Assembly (NCBI RefSeq): GCF_016741855.1
Contig: NZ_JAERRH010000008.1
Coordinates: 62,001-126,000 of the forward strand
Length of the DNA: 64,000 nt
Direction: 5' to 3'
Origin: Streptomyces musisoli
GTDB lineage: Bacteria; Actinomycetota; Actinomycetes; Streptomycetales; Streptomycetaceae
The notes under the pieces were generated by a model. The model ran no database searches. It was not told where the DNA came from and worked only from the letters and a program-made list of their open reading frames with translations. Position 1 is the stretch's first letter. Each line of letters opens with the position of its first letter. Below, one piece after another: positions 33,830-41,768 of this stretch. The position numbers were made by a program, and so were the translations under genes.

Positions 33830-34771
33830 CTACGCCACCGACCACGCGATGCCGTCGAGGATGTCGTGCTCGCTCACCACGACCTCCTCGGCGCCGGTCC
33901 GCTCCATGATCGCGAGCAGGACGAGGGCGCCCGCGCCGATGACGTCGACCCGGCCGGGGTGCATGGACGGGACCGCGGCGCGCTCGGCGTGCGTGGAGCG
34001 CAGCAGCCACTCGGTGATCTCGCGCACGCGGTCCCGGGAGACCCGGGAGTGGTGGACGCGCGCGGAGTCGTACTCGGGCAGCTCCTGGGCGATGGCGGAC
34101 ACCGTGGTGACGGATCCGGCCAGGCCCACCAGGGTGTGCGCCTCGCGCAGCGGGACGGTCTCCTCGGCGAGGTCCAGGGCGGCCTCGATGTCGGCCCTTA
34201 TGGCGGCGATCCGCTCCGCGGCCGGGGGGTCGCTCACCTTGCCCTCGTGCACCAGGTGCCGCTCCGTCATCCGCACGCAGCCGACGTCCACGGACCGGGC
34301 CGCGCGTACGTGGTCGTCGCCGACGACGAACTCGGTCGAGCCGCCGCCGATGTCCACGACCAGGTAGGGCCGGGTGAGGTCGGTGCGGCCCGCGAGTTCC
34401 CTCGTGGCGCCGGTGAAGGAGAACTCGGCCTCCTGGTCACCGGTGATGACCTCGGGCTCCACTCCGAGGATGTCCAGCACGCCGCGCACGAAGTCGTCCC
34501 GGTTCTCGGCGTCCCGGGAGGCGGAGGTGGCGACGAAGCGGAGGCGTTCGGCGCCGTACTCCTTGATGACGGCCGCGTATTCGCGGCACGCGGCGAAGGT
34601 GCGCTCCAGCGCCTCGGGGGCGAGCCGGCCGGTGCGGTCGACCCCCTGGCCGAGCCGCACGATCGTCATCCGGCGGTCCAGCTCGGTCAGTTCGCCCGTC
34701 GCCGGGTCGGCGTCGGCGATCAGCAGCCGGATGGAGTTGGTGCCGCAGTCGATGGCGGCGACGCGGGTCAC
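33830..34771 (-). CDS. ppx: Ppx/GppA-family exopolyphosphatase
   Basis: A 313-residue ASKHA-fold phosphatase. AAIDCGTNSIRLLIAD (phosphate 1), VDIGGGSTEFVVGD (phosphate 2) and GLAGSVTTVSAIA are in place. It hydrolyses polyphosphate or pppGpp; short actinobacterial members like this lack the C-terminal HD-like domains of E. coli Ppx. The GTG start at 34771 overlaps the stop of the DUF501 gene (GTGA). Last gene of the eno-divIC-DUF501-ppx cluster. Confidence 0.92.
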   Translation of the reverse strand: MTRVAAIDCGTNSIRLLIADADPATGELTELDRRMTIVRLGQGVDRTGRLAPEALERTFAACREYAAVIKEYGAERLRFVATSASRDAENRDDFVRGVLDILGVEPEVITGDQEAEFSFTGATRELAGRTDLTRPYLVVDIGGGSTEFVVGDDHVRAARSVDVGCVRMTERHLVHEGKVSDPPAAERIAAIRADIEAALDLAEETVPLREAHTLVGLAGSVTTVSAIAQELPEYDSARVHHSRVSRDRVREITEWLLRSTHAERAAVPSMHPGRVDVIGAGALVLLAIMERTGAEEVVVSEHDILDGIAWSVA

Positions 34772-35373
34772 TGCTCGTCCTCCTCGATGGGCCGGGCCGC
34801 GAAGTGGCCCGTGCCGTCCTCGGCCGTCTCCACCTGCCAGCCGTCGCCGGCGGGCGGCCCGGACGGGGTCACGCAGGTGCCCTTGCGCCACCACTCCGGC
34901 AGCATCGCCAGGGCCTCGTCGCCGAGCGGGTTCACGCCCGGGCCCGCGGCCAGGGAGTGGGCGACGAGCACGTGCAGGCACTTCACCCGGTCCGGCATGC
35001 CGCCCGCGCTCGGGAAGCCCGACAGCTCCTCGATCTCGTCCCGGCGGCGGATGTAGTCCTCGTGCGCGGCCCGGTAGGCGGCGGCCAGCTCGGGGTCCTG
35101 CTGGAGCCGTTCGGTCATCTCCTTCATCACGCCGTTCGCCTCCAGCGTGCCGATGGCGGAGGACGCCTTCGGGCACGTCAGGTAGTACAGCGTCGGGAAG
35201 GGCGTGCCGTCGGGCAGGCGCGGCGCCGTCTCCACGACGTCCGGCTGGCCGCACGGGCAGCGGTGCGCGATGGCCCGCAGGCCCCGCGGCGGGCGGCCCA
35301 GCTGCTGCTTGAAGGCCTCTACGTCCGCGTCGGTGGGCTCGGTGCGCGGAGTGGGCGGCGGAGGCGTTTCCAT
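34768..35373 (-). CDS. DUF501 family protein
   Basis: A 201-residue protein of the actinobacterial DUF501 family, which is nearly always between divIC and ppx. Conserved features: LGRPPRGLRAIAHRCPCGQPDVVETAPRL, FPTLYYLTCP, SGFPSAGGMPDRVKCLH and HSLAAGPGVNPLGDEAL. The Cys pair in HRCPCGQP and later TCP/KCLH could bind metal. Function unknown; conserved context with cell division and polyphosphate genes is the main clue. Confidence 0.85.
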   Translation of the reverse strand: METPPPPTPRTEPTDADVEAFKQQLGRPPRGLRAIAHRCPCGQPDVVETAPRLPDGTPFPTLYYLTCPKASSAIGTLEANGVMKEMTERLQQDPELAAAYRAAHEDYIRRRDEIEELSGFPSAGGMPDRVKCLHVLVAHSLAAGPGVNPLGDEALAMLPEWWRKGTCVTPSGPPAGDGWQVETAEDGTGHFAARPIEEDEQ

Positions 35374-35421
35374 GACTGCTCTCAGACTGGCTTTCTGTCG
35401 GTTACCGGCCCGGCGGGCCGG

Positions 35422-35898
35422 TCACTGGTCGGAGGCGTCGGACTTGTCGACGCCGTCCCAGACGTTCGCGTACCAGGGCCGGTGGGCGGCCCGGAGGTCG
35501 GCGCGGGACTGCTTGGCCGCGCCCGGGTCGACGACCACGTACCCGGTCTCACCGGGCATCACGTAGTGCAGCCTGCGCCGGATCTGCTGCTCGGCGTAGG
35601 AGTCGTCCTGCCAGCGCGCCTTGAGGTCGCGCAGCTGCTCGACGCGTTTGCGGGCCTGCTCCTGCTGGCGTTGCTGCTCGGCGATCTCGGCGCGCTGGGA
35701 GACGTACTGCCGCATCGGGTAGGCGAGCGCGACGACCATCGTGCACACCACCAGGGCGAGCAGCGCCGCGCGGCCGGTGAGCCGGGAGCGGCGGGCCTGC
35801 CGTTTGGTCTGGGAGCGGTAGACGCGGGCCGCGGTCTGCTCGCCGAGCAGCCTGAGCCTGGTCGCGGTGGAGAACCGGTCCCGGTCCTTCACGGCCAT
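35422..35898 (-). CDS. divIC: FtsB/DivIC-type cell division protein
   Basis: A 158-residue bitopic protein. A basic cytosolic N-terminus (1-45, KRQARRSRLTGRA), one TM at about 45-65 (ALLALVVCTMVVALAYPM), a coiled coil (about 68-105, EIAEQQRQQEQARKRVEQLRDLKARW) and the conserved IRRRLHYVMPGETGYVVVD segment. It belongs to the divisome/septum formation initiator family. ATG at 35898 has GGAGG six bases upstream; the longer start at 35928 lacks one. Position after eno matches S. coelicolor divIC. Confidence 0.9.
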   Translation of the reverse strand: MAVKDRDRFSTATRLRLLGEQTAARVYRSQTKRQARRSRLTGRAALLALVVCTMVVALAYPMRQYVSQRAEIAEQQRQQEQARKRVEQLRDLKARWQDDSYAEQQIRRRLHYVMPGETGYVVVDPGAAKQSRADLRAAHRPWYANVWDGVDKSDASDQ

Positions 35899-36057
35899 CT
35901 CCCGCCTCCCCTTGTGTCCGGGCTTCACACGTGCGTACGTCCCCGCACACGGTACGGGACCGAGTACGGGGACGTACGTACGACTGGCTGAGCGGTAGCC
36001 CGGTGAGGGTCAGCCCTTGCCGTGCCCGGTGCTCCGCGGGGCGGACGGGCGCGGTGT

Positions 36058-37338
36058 TCAGCCCTTGAAGCGCGGGAAGGCGCTGCGGCCGGCGTACACC
36101 GCGGCGTCGTCGAGGATCTCCTCGATGCGCAGCAGCTGGTTGTACTTGGCGACACGCTCGGAGCGGGCCGGGGCACCGGTCTTGATCTGGCCGCAGTTGG
36201 TGGCGACGGCCAGGTCGGCGATGGTGACGTCCTCGGTCTCGCCGGAGCGGTGGGACATCATGCACTTGAAGCCGTTGCGCTGGGCCAGCTCGACGGCGTC
36301 CAGGGTCTCGGTCAGCGAGCCGATCTGGTTGACCTTGACGAGCAGGGCGTTGGCGGTGCCCTCCTCGATGCCGCGGGCGAGGCGCTCGGGGTTGGTGACG
36401 AACAGGTCGTCGCCGACCAGCTGGACCTTGTCGCCGAGACGGTCGGTGATGATCTTCCAGCCGGCCCAGTCGTCCTCGAACAGCGGGTCCTCGATGGAGA
36501 CGAGCGGGTAGGCCGCGACGAGCTCCTCGTAGTACTCCGTCATCTCGGCGGCGGAGCGCTCCTTGCCCTCGAAGAGGTACTTGCCGTCCTTGTAGAACTC
36601 GGAGGCGGCCACGTCGAGCGCGAGGGCGATCTGCTCGCCGGGCGCGTAGCCGGCTTCCTTGATCGCTTCGAGGATGAGGTCGAGGGCCTCACGGTTGGAG
36701 CCGAGGTTCGGGGCGAAGCCGCCCTCGTCACCGAGGCCGGTGGACAGGCCCTTGTTCTTCAGGACCTTCTTCAGGGTGTGGTAGACCTCGGCACCCCAGC
36801 GCAGGGCCTCGGAGAAGGACTCCGCGCCGATCGGGGCGATCATGAACTCCTGGATGTCCACGTTGGAGTCGGCGTGCGAGCCGCCGTTCAGGATGTTCAT
36901 CATCGGCACCGGCAGCAGGTGCGCGTTCGGGCCGCCCAGGTAGCGGAACAGGGGGAGGTCGCTGGCCTCGGAGGCGGCGTGGGCGACGGCGAGCGAGACA
37001 CCGAGGATGGCGTTGGCGCCGAGGGAGCCCTTGTTGTCGGTCGCGTCCAGGTCGAACATGGCCTGGTCGATCAGGCGCTGCTCGGTGGCGTCGTAGCCGA
37101 CCAGCTCCGGGCCGATCTGCTCGATGACGGCGAGGACGGCCTTCTCGACGCCCTTGCCCAGGTAGCGGTTGGGGTCACCGTCGCGCAGCTCGATGGCCTC
37201 GAAGGCGCCCGTCGAGGCGCCGGACGGGACGGCGGCACGACCCGTGCTGCCGTCGTCGAGGCCGACCTCGACCTCGACCGTGGGGTTGCCTCGGGAGTCC
37301 AGGATTTCCCGGGCTACGACGACGTCGATGGACGGCAC
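36058..37338 (-). CDS. eno: Enolase
   Basis: A 426-residue enolase, exactly the usual bacterial length, interconverting 2-phosphoglycerate and phosphoenolpyruvate. Visible hallmarks: ILDSRGNPTVEVE, SGASTGAFEA, MMNILNGGSHADSNVDIQEF, LGDEGGFAPNL, VSIEDPLFEDDW, the C-terminal VKVNQIGSLTET and MSHRSGETED. GTG at 37338 preceded by AAGGAG at six bases is the family start. First gene of the cluster with divIC, DUF501 and ppx. The 160-base gap (35899-36057) suggests partial transcriptional separation from divIC. Confidence 0.97.
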   Translation of the reverse strand: MPSIDVVVAREILDSRGNPTVEVEVGLDDGSTGRAAVPSGASTGAFEAIELRDGDPNRYLGKGVEKAVLAVIEQIGPELVGYDATEQRLIDQAMFDLDATDNKGSLGANAILGVSLAVAHAASEASDLPLFRYLGGPNAHLLPVPMMNILNGGSHADSNVDIQEFMIAPIGAESFSEALRWGAEVYHTLKKVLKNKGLSTGLGDEGGFAPNLGSNREALDLILEAIKEAGYAPGEQIALALDVAASEFYKDGKYLFEGKERSAAEMTEYYEELVAAYPLVSIEDPLFEDDWAGWKIITDRLGDKVQLVGDDLFVTNPERLARGIEEGTANALLVKVNQIGSLTETLDAVELAQRNGFKCMMSHRSGETEDVTIADLAVATNCGQIKTGAPARSERVAKYNQLLRIEEILDDAAVYAGRSAFPRFKG

Positions 37339-37652
37339 GAGCATCTCCTTCTTGGATGTGACGCTGGAAGTGCGGGGCTGGTGTGCCTTGCGACTAGAGC
37401 CTAACCGTCCCGGGGGCGTCGGCCACCGACCGACCGCCCCGTGGACAAGCCGACCGTACCTTTTGTTTCTGCTCGAAACAAAGGCTTCGGCGGACTCGGG
37501 TGCCGATGGGCGCAAAAAAGCCCCGCCCCGGTGCGTACGGGGGAACACGCACCGGGGCGGGGGGCCCGTGGGGACGGGGGGTGACCCTCACGGGGGCCTT
37601 CGGGGTGGCCCGCACCGCCGTGCGGGCCCAGTGGTCCGGCCGGGGCCGGATG
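37339..37652. other. 314-base gap upstream of eno
   Basis: Contains the rpfA terminator (37516-37562) and the eno promoter region. A less GC-rich patch at about 37455-37490 (TTTTGTTTCTGCTCGAAACAAAG) includes TTTGTTTC/GAAACAAA, an inverted repeat that may be part of eno regulation. No gene is seen. Confidence 0.5.
37516..37562 (-). terminator. Rho-independent terminator of rpfA
   Basis: On the minus strand a 16-bp perfect stem (CCCCGCCCCGGTGCGT and complement, ten-base loop) is followed by GCTTTTTTGCG, a U tract unusual for Streptomyces. Stem 37521-37562. Confidence 0.95.
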
Positions 37653-38354
37653 TCACTTCAGGTGCAGCTGCTGACCCGGGTAGATGAGGTCGGCGTCCTC
37701 GACGATGTCCTTGTTCAGCTCGAACAGCTTCTGCCAGCCGCCCTGGACGTGGTGCTTCTCGGCGATGGTGCCGAGGGTGTCGCCGGTGACCACCTTGTAC
37801 TCGCCGTCGCCCTTTTCGACCTTCTTGCCGGTCGGGGTGGTGACGGTCTTGCTCTTGCTCTTGCTCGTGGACGCGGCGGGGCGCTCGGCGGAGCGGGAGG
37901 CGGCCTGCTGGTCCGTGGAGCGGGTGGTGGTGCCGCCCGCGGTCGAGCCCGAGGAGGTGCTCGGGGCGGAGCCGCCGTTGGGGGTGTTCGACAGGCCCGT
38001 GCCGCAGACCGGCCAGGCGCCCTTGCCCTGCGCGGCGAGGACCTTCTCGGCGACGGAGATCTGCTGCCCCTTGGTGGCCTTGTCGGCGGTGGCGGCGTAC
38101 TGCGTGCCGCCGTACGCGGCCCAGGTGGAGGCGGAGAACTGGAGACCGCCGTAGTAGCCGTTGCCGGTGTTGATGGCCCAGTTGCCACCGGACTCACACT
38201 GGGCGACCGTGTCCCACTCGGCGGAGGTGGCGGCGGAGGCGCTGCCGGCCGCCATGAGCGGGGCGGCGACGGCGGCGCCGGTGACACCGGCCAGCGCGAC
38301 GGCGCGGACGGCCTTGGACGGACGACGGTGCTTGCCCTTGCCGGTAAACAGCAT
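37653..38354 (-). CDS. rpfA: Resuscitation-promoting factor RpfA (transglycosylase + LysM)
   Basis: A 233-residue secreted muralytic enzyme. Signal peptide 1-41 (ends GSASA). Rpf catalytic domain about 43-120 with the catalytic Glu54 in VAQCESGGNW, NTGNGYYGGLQFS and a Cys pair (Cys53 and the Cys of PVCGTG). A Ser/Thr/Ala linker follows, then a LysM domain (about 187-233, EYKVVTGDTLGTIAEKHHVQGGWQKLFELN). Such enzymes cleave peptidoglycan during spore germination. A ydaO-type riboswitch occupies the leader. Adjacent to a second Rpf-type gene upstream. In S. coelicolor rpfA is, to my knowledge, the riboswitch-controlled member. Confidence 0.93.
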   Translation of the reverse strand: MLFTGKGKHRRPSKAVRAVALAGVTGAAVAAPLMAAGSASAATSAEWDTVAQCESGGNWAINTGNGYYGGLQFSASTWAAYGGTQYAATADKATKGQQISVAEKVLAAQGKGAWPVCGTGLSNTPNGGSAPSTSSGSTAGGTTTRSTDQQAASRSAERPAASTSKSKSKTVTTPTGKKVEKGDGEYKVVTGDTLGTIAEKHHVQGGWQKLFELNKDIVEDADLIYPGQQLHLK

Positions 38355-38364
38355 GGATCGATCC

Positions 38365-38590
38365 CCTCACCGACGCCTACGAGGTGAGCTGTCGGGTTCG
38401 GGCCGGTTGAGTTGCCCGGCCGCATCTCCCGCTTGCGCGAGATGCGGCTTCACCCCCAGCCGGTACCAGCCTCAACTGCTGGCCCCGGCACTTACCTTGG
38501 GTCCCCCGCTCCTGCCTACGGCGCTTGACGCGACGACTGTTCCCGGGCAACCACTGGCAGGATTCGGCGTGGCGGATGCCGGGGCTCGCG
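38365..38590 (-). ncRNA. ydaO-yuaA (c-di-AMP) riboswitch in the rpfA leader
   Basis: On the minus strand the landmark segments occur in order: GCCGAATCCTGCC, CCGTAGGCAGGAGCGGGGGA, CCCAAGGTAAGTGCC, GGGGGTGAAGCCGC, a variable hairpin CGCATCTC...GAGATGCG, CCGGGCAACTCAACCGG, CCCGAACCCGACAGC and TCACCTCGTAGGCGTCGG. This is the ydaO aptamer. The 3' boundary lies ten bases before the rpfA start region, so little room is left for an expression platform. Boundaries are approximate. Confidence 0.92.
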
Positions 38591-38606
38591 GTGACGAGCG
38601 GCCTCG

Positions 38607-38636
38607 ACCGTAGACACGCGATCGGCGGAATTTCAA
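38607..38636 (-). promoter_or_regulatory. Promoter upstream of the rpfA riboswitch
   Basis: Minus strand TTGAAA (38636-38631) and TACGGT (38612-38607) with an 18-base spacer. Transcription would begin about 38600, just before the aptamer, giving a leader of about 245 bases. The rest of 38637-38716 shows no gene. Confidence 0.65.
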
Positions 38637-38716
38637 AGACGATCAGGGCTTCTGAGACTCATCCCACACTTTCGCCAAACCGGACATTAGGGCGTTAAGT
38701 GGGACGTCAACTCCCG

Positions 38717-39778
38717 CTACTTCCCGCCCGTTTCGCCCCCGACTTCCAGGGTCTGACCCGCAGTGATGCGGTTCGGGTCGGAGCCGATGGCCTTCTCGTT
38801 CCGGGCGTACAGCGCGTGCCACCCGCCGTCGACCTCAAGGGAGTCGGCGATGGAGACGAGGGAGTCGCCTTCGCGGACGGTGTAGGTGCCCGGTTCGCGG
38901 GAGGCGTGCCGGCCGGCACTAGTGGCGTTCTGACCGCTTGTGATGCTTTCGTCCGCGCTCGCGCCCCGGTGGCGTCCGCCGTTGCCGAGGGTCCCGGTGT
39001 CGACCAGGCTCCAAGAACCGGCCGCCTGCTGCGCGTTGTCCTCGGTCGCGGTGTCCGGGGTGGCCGTGGGAGTACTGCCGGTCTCCCGCGGAGTTCCGGT
39101 GTCCTGCGAGGGGGACTTGTCGGACTTGGGGGTGTTGGTCTCGGTGGAGTCGGCGCCTTTGTCGGCATCCTTGCCCGGCTTCGGGGTGGATTTGCCGTTC
39201 TTGTCCGAGGAAGATCCGGCATGGGAGCCGGAGTCGGCGTCGCCGTCGGTGCCGGTGGAGGGTGAAGAATCCGGCAGACCGGACGAGTCCGATGTGTCGG
39301 AGGTGTCGGACTTTCCGTTGTTGTCGTTCTGTTCCTGCGAGTTGCCCGAGCCGTCGCCGTCCTCGGAGCCGCCGACACCCGTGTCGACGTCCGCCGAGCC
39401 CGAGTCCTCGGTCAGCCCGGACAGCAGGGCGCAGGTGGCCCAGGGGGTGGTGCCCCGGTCGGCGAGGATCTTCTCGGCGACGGAGATCTGCTGCTGGCGG
39501 CTGGCCTGGTCGGCGCTGTCCGCGTACTGGGTGCCGCCGTACCTGCCCCAGTCGTCCTGCGAGATCTGCAGGCCGCCGTAGTACCCGTTGCCGGTGTCGG
39601 CGCTCCAGGAGCCGCCGCTCTCGCACTCGGCCACCTTGTCCCACGTCGTACCGTCGGCCGCGTTGGCGCTCGCCGCGCCGAGGAGCGGGATGGCGATGGC
39701 GGAGCCGGTCACTCCGGCTGCGACGAGGAGGGCTGGGGCCTGGCGGGGGCGACGGTGTCGACCGTTCCCGGAGAGCAT
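38717..39778 (-). CDS. rpfC: Rpf-type muralytic enzyme with long linker and LysM (RpfC-like)
   Basis: A 353-residue secreted protein. Start MLSGNGRHRRPRQ parallels the rpfA start MLFTGKGKHRRPSK, so the genes are tandem duplicates. Signal peptide 1-41; Rpf domain about 42-118 with catalytic Glu53 in VAECESGGSW and NTGNGYYGGLQIS; a 180-residue Ser/Asp/Gly/Thr linker (about 120-298); LysM at about 298-346 (YTVREGDSLVSIADSLEVDGGWHALYARN). The linker DNA is lower in GC than neighbours. The leader lacks the riboswitch seen for rpfA and instead holds short palindromes. Confidence 0.88.
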   Translation of the reverse strand: MLSGNGRHRRPRQAPALLVAAGVTGSAIAIPLLGAASANAADGTTWDKVAECESGGSWSADTGNGYYGGLQISQDDWGRYGGTQYADSADQASRQQQISVAEKILADRGTTPWATCALLSGLTEDSGSADVDTGVGGSEDGDGSGNSQEQNDNNGKSDTSDTSDSSGLPDSSPSTGTDGDADSGSHAGSSSDKNGKSTPKPGKDADKGADSTETNTPKSDKSPSQDTGTPRETGSTPTATPDTATEDNAQQAAGSWSLVDTGTLGNGGRHRGASADESITSGQNATSAGRHASREPGTYTVREGDSLVSIADSLEVDGGWHALYARNEKAIGSDPNRITAGQTLEVGGETGGK

Positions 39779-40009
39779 GCGGAAGCCTTTCGAGCGACAG
39801 CAGGAGCGGCACGGCGGATGTTTCCGCCCGCCGCGCTGATGGGTGAACGTATAGGCATACGATCACTTGTCACAAGTTCATGCCGCACAGATCACGTGAA
39901 GATCACAGAGTTGAACGCTTGTCATCTTCCTTGGAGGGGCTGTGCGGTGTTCTCCAGCAGGCGGTGGACATGCTCCAGGGCTGTGCCCGGGCGGCGGGCA
40001 TGAACCAGG
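39779..40009. other. Upstream region of the rpfC-like gene
   Basis: A comparatively AT-rich region. ACTTGT-C-ACAAGT (39865-39877) is a perfect inverted repeat; GATCAC-GTGAA-GATCAC (39890-39906) contains two GTGATC direct repeats 11 bases apart on the minus strand. Minus-strand TTGTGA-N16-TATACG is a candidate promoter. No gene is seen. Confidence 0.45.
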
Positions 40010-40262
40010 GACCGTGCTCGGGCGGTGGGCGGGAACCGGGAACCGCGCTCGAACCGTGAGCGTGAACTCCACCGGAACCGCTCGAGCCGTGAGCGTGAAC
40101 CAGCGGCCGTGCTCGGGCGGCGGGCCGGAACCGGGAACCGCGCTCGAACCGTGAGCGTGAACTCCACCGGAACCGCTCGAGCCGTGAGCGTGAACCAGCG
40201 GCCGTGCTCGGGCGGCGGGCCGGAACCGGGAACCGCGCTCAGACCGTGGGCGTGAACTCCAC
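40010..40262. repeat. 95-bp tandem repeat spanning the P450 stop codon
   Basis: The phrase GAACCGTGAGCGTGAACTCC starts at 40051 and 40146, and AGACCGTGGGCGTGAACTCC at 40241, an exact 95-base period. Two full units lie downstream of the P450 and the third overlaps its last codons. The stop (TGA, 40239-40241 minus strand) corresponds to CGA in the other copies. Confidence 0.88.
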
Positions 40263-41768
40263 TGGCAGGGTGCGCAGTCCCCGCATGATGAGTCCGCCGC
40301 GCCAGCGCAGCTCGGCCGGGTCCGCGGCGAGCCGCAGGTCGGGCAGGCGGGTGAGCAGGGTCGCGAGCGCGGTCTGGCCCTCGAGCCGGGCGAGCGGCGC
40401 GCCGAGGCAGTAGTGGATTCCGTGGCCGTAACCGAGGTGCTGGTTGTCGCGGCGGCCGAGGTCCAGCACGTCCGGCTCGGCGAACCGTGCCGGGTCCCGG
40501 TCTGCGGCGGCGAGCACGACGAGCACCGGATCGCCCGGCGCGATGTCCTGCCCGCCGATGGTCAGCGGCTGCGTGGCGAACCGCCAGGTGGCCAGCTCCA
40601 CCGGACCGTCGTAGCGCAGCAGTTCCTCCACGCCGGTCGCCAGCAGGTCCGTCTCCCCGCGCGCCAGGGACTCCTCCAGCCGCCGGCGCTGCTCGGGGTG
40701 GGTGAGCAGGGCGTAGGTGCCGTTGCCGATGAGGTTGACGGTCGTCTCGAAGCCGGCGAACAGGAGGATGAAGGCCATGGCGGCGGCCTCGTTCTCGGTG
40801 AGGTGCTCGCCGTGGTCGGAGGCGCGGATGAGGCCGGAGATCAGGTCTTCGCCGGGCGCGGGCGCGGCGGGCAGCGCCTCGCGCTTCCTGTGGATCAGCT
40901 CGGCGAGATAGCCGCGCATCTTCTTCACCGACCGGGCGACCCCGCCCCGGGGCCCTCCGCCGTGCCGGATCATCATGCCCGCCCAGTCCCGGAAGTCGTC
41001 CTGGTCCTCGCGCGGGACGCCGAGCAGGTCGCAGATGGCGTAGATGGGCAGCGGGAAGGCGAACTCGTGGATGAGGTCGGCGGAGCCGGTCTTCGCGAAC
41101 CGGTCGATGAGGTGGTCGGTCAGCTCCTGCACCCGGGGGGCGAACTCGGCGACCCGGCGCGGTGTGAACGCCTTGCTGACCAGGCGGCGCAGCCGGGTGT
41201 GGTCCGGTGGGTCGATGTTCAGCAGATGCGTCATCAGCTCGGCCTTGCGCTCGCCGGGGATGCCGGTCTTGCCCTTGGCGTGCGCGGGCTCGTCGTGATG
41301 GGCCGGGTTCTTGCTCAGCCGCTGGTCGGCCAGGGCCTGCCGGGCGTCGGCGTACCGGGTGACCAGCCAGGCCTCGACACCGCTCGGCAGCCGCGTCCAG
41401 TGCACGGGGGCGTGCTCGCGCAGCCAGGCGTAGGCGGGGTAGGGGTCGGCGGCGAACTCCCACGTGAAGAGGGCGGGGACCGGCTGGTCCGGGGCGGGCC
41501 GGGGCTCATCGAGTGCGGGCTGGGACTCGTCGGGCGCGGGCCGGGGCTCGTCGGGGGCGCAGGGCTGGTGCGGGGCGGGCCGGGGCTCGCCGGACGCGGG
41601 CTGCGGCTCGTCGGGCGCGGGCTGCGGCTCGTCGGGCGCGGGCTGCGACTCGTCGGGCGCGGGCCGGGGCTCATCGGGCGCGGGCCGGGACTGGGCCGGG
41701 GCGGGCTGCGGCTCGTCGGGCGCGGGCCGGTCGGGGTGAGGTCCGTCGGGGTGGGGCTGGTCGGTCAC
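40239..41768 (-). CDS. Cytochrome P450 with repetitive N-terminal extension
   Basis: A 509-residue P450. Residues 1-98 are a low-complexity extension of PAPDEPQ-like heptads with matching DNA repeats (about 41480-41740); the P450 fold starts at PALFTWEFAADPYPAYAWL. I-helix LLFAGFETTVN, ExxR in EELLR, and heme loop GYGHGIHYCLG with ligand Cys454. The family is likely CYP107, and S. coelicolor has CYP107U1, reported to affect sporulation, at the syntenic place. GTG at 41768 overlaps the upstream NTPase stop (GTGA), so the two are coupled. Redox partners are not in the window. Substrate unknown. Confidence 0.85.
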   Translation of the reverse strand: MTDQPHPDGPHPDRPAPDEPQPAPAQSRPAPDEPRPAPDESQPAPDEPQPAPDEPQPASGEPRPAPHQPCAPDEPRPAPDESQPALDEPRPAPDQPVPALFTWEFAADPYPAYAWLREHAPVHWTRLPSGVEAWLVTRYADARQALADQRLSKNPAHHDEPAHAKGKTGIPGERKAELMTHLLNIDPPDHTRLRRLVSKAFTPRRVAEFAPRVQELTDHLIDRFAKTGSADLIHEFAFPLPIYAICDLLGVPREDQDDFRDWAGMMIRHGGGPRGGVARSVKKMRGYLAELIHRKREALPAAPAPGEDLISGLIRASDHGEHLTENEAAAMAFILLFAGFETTVNLIGNGTYALLTHPEQRRRLEESLARGETDLLATGVEELLRYDGPVELATWRFATQPLTIGGQDIAPGDPVLVVLAAADRDPARFAEPDVLDLGRRDNQHLGYGHGIHYCLGAPLARLEGQTALATLLTRLPDLRLAADPAELRWRGGLIMRGLRTLPVEFTPTV

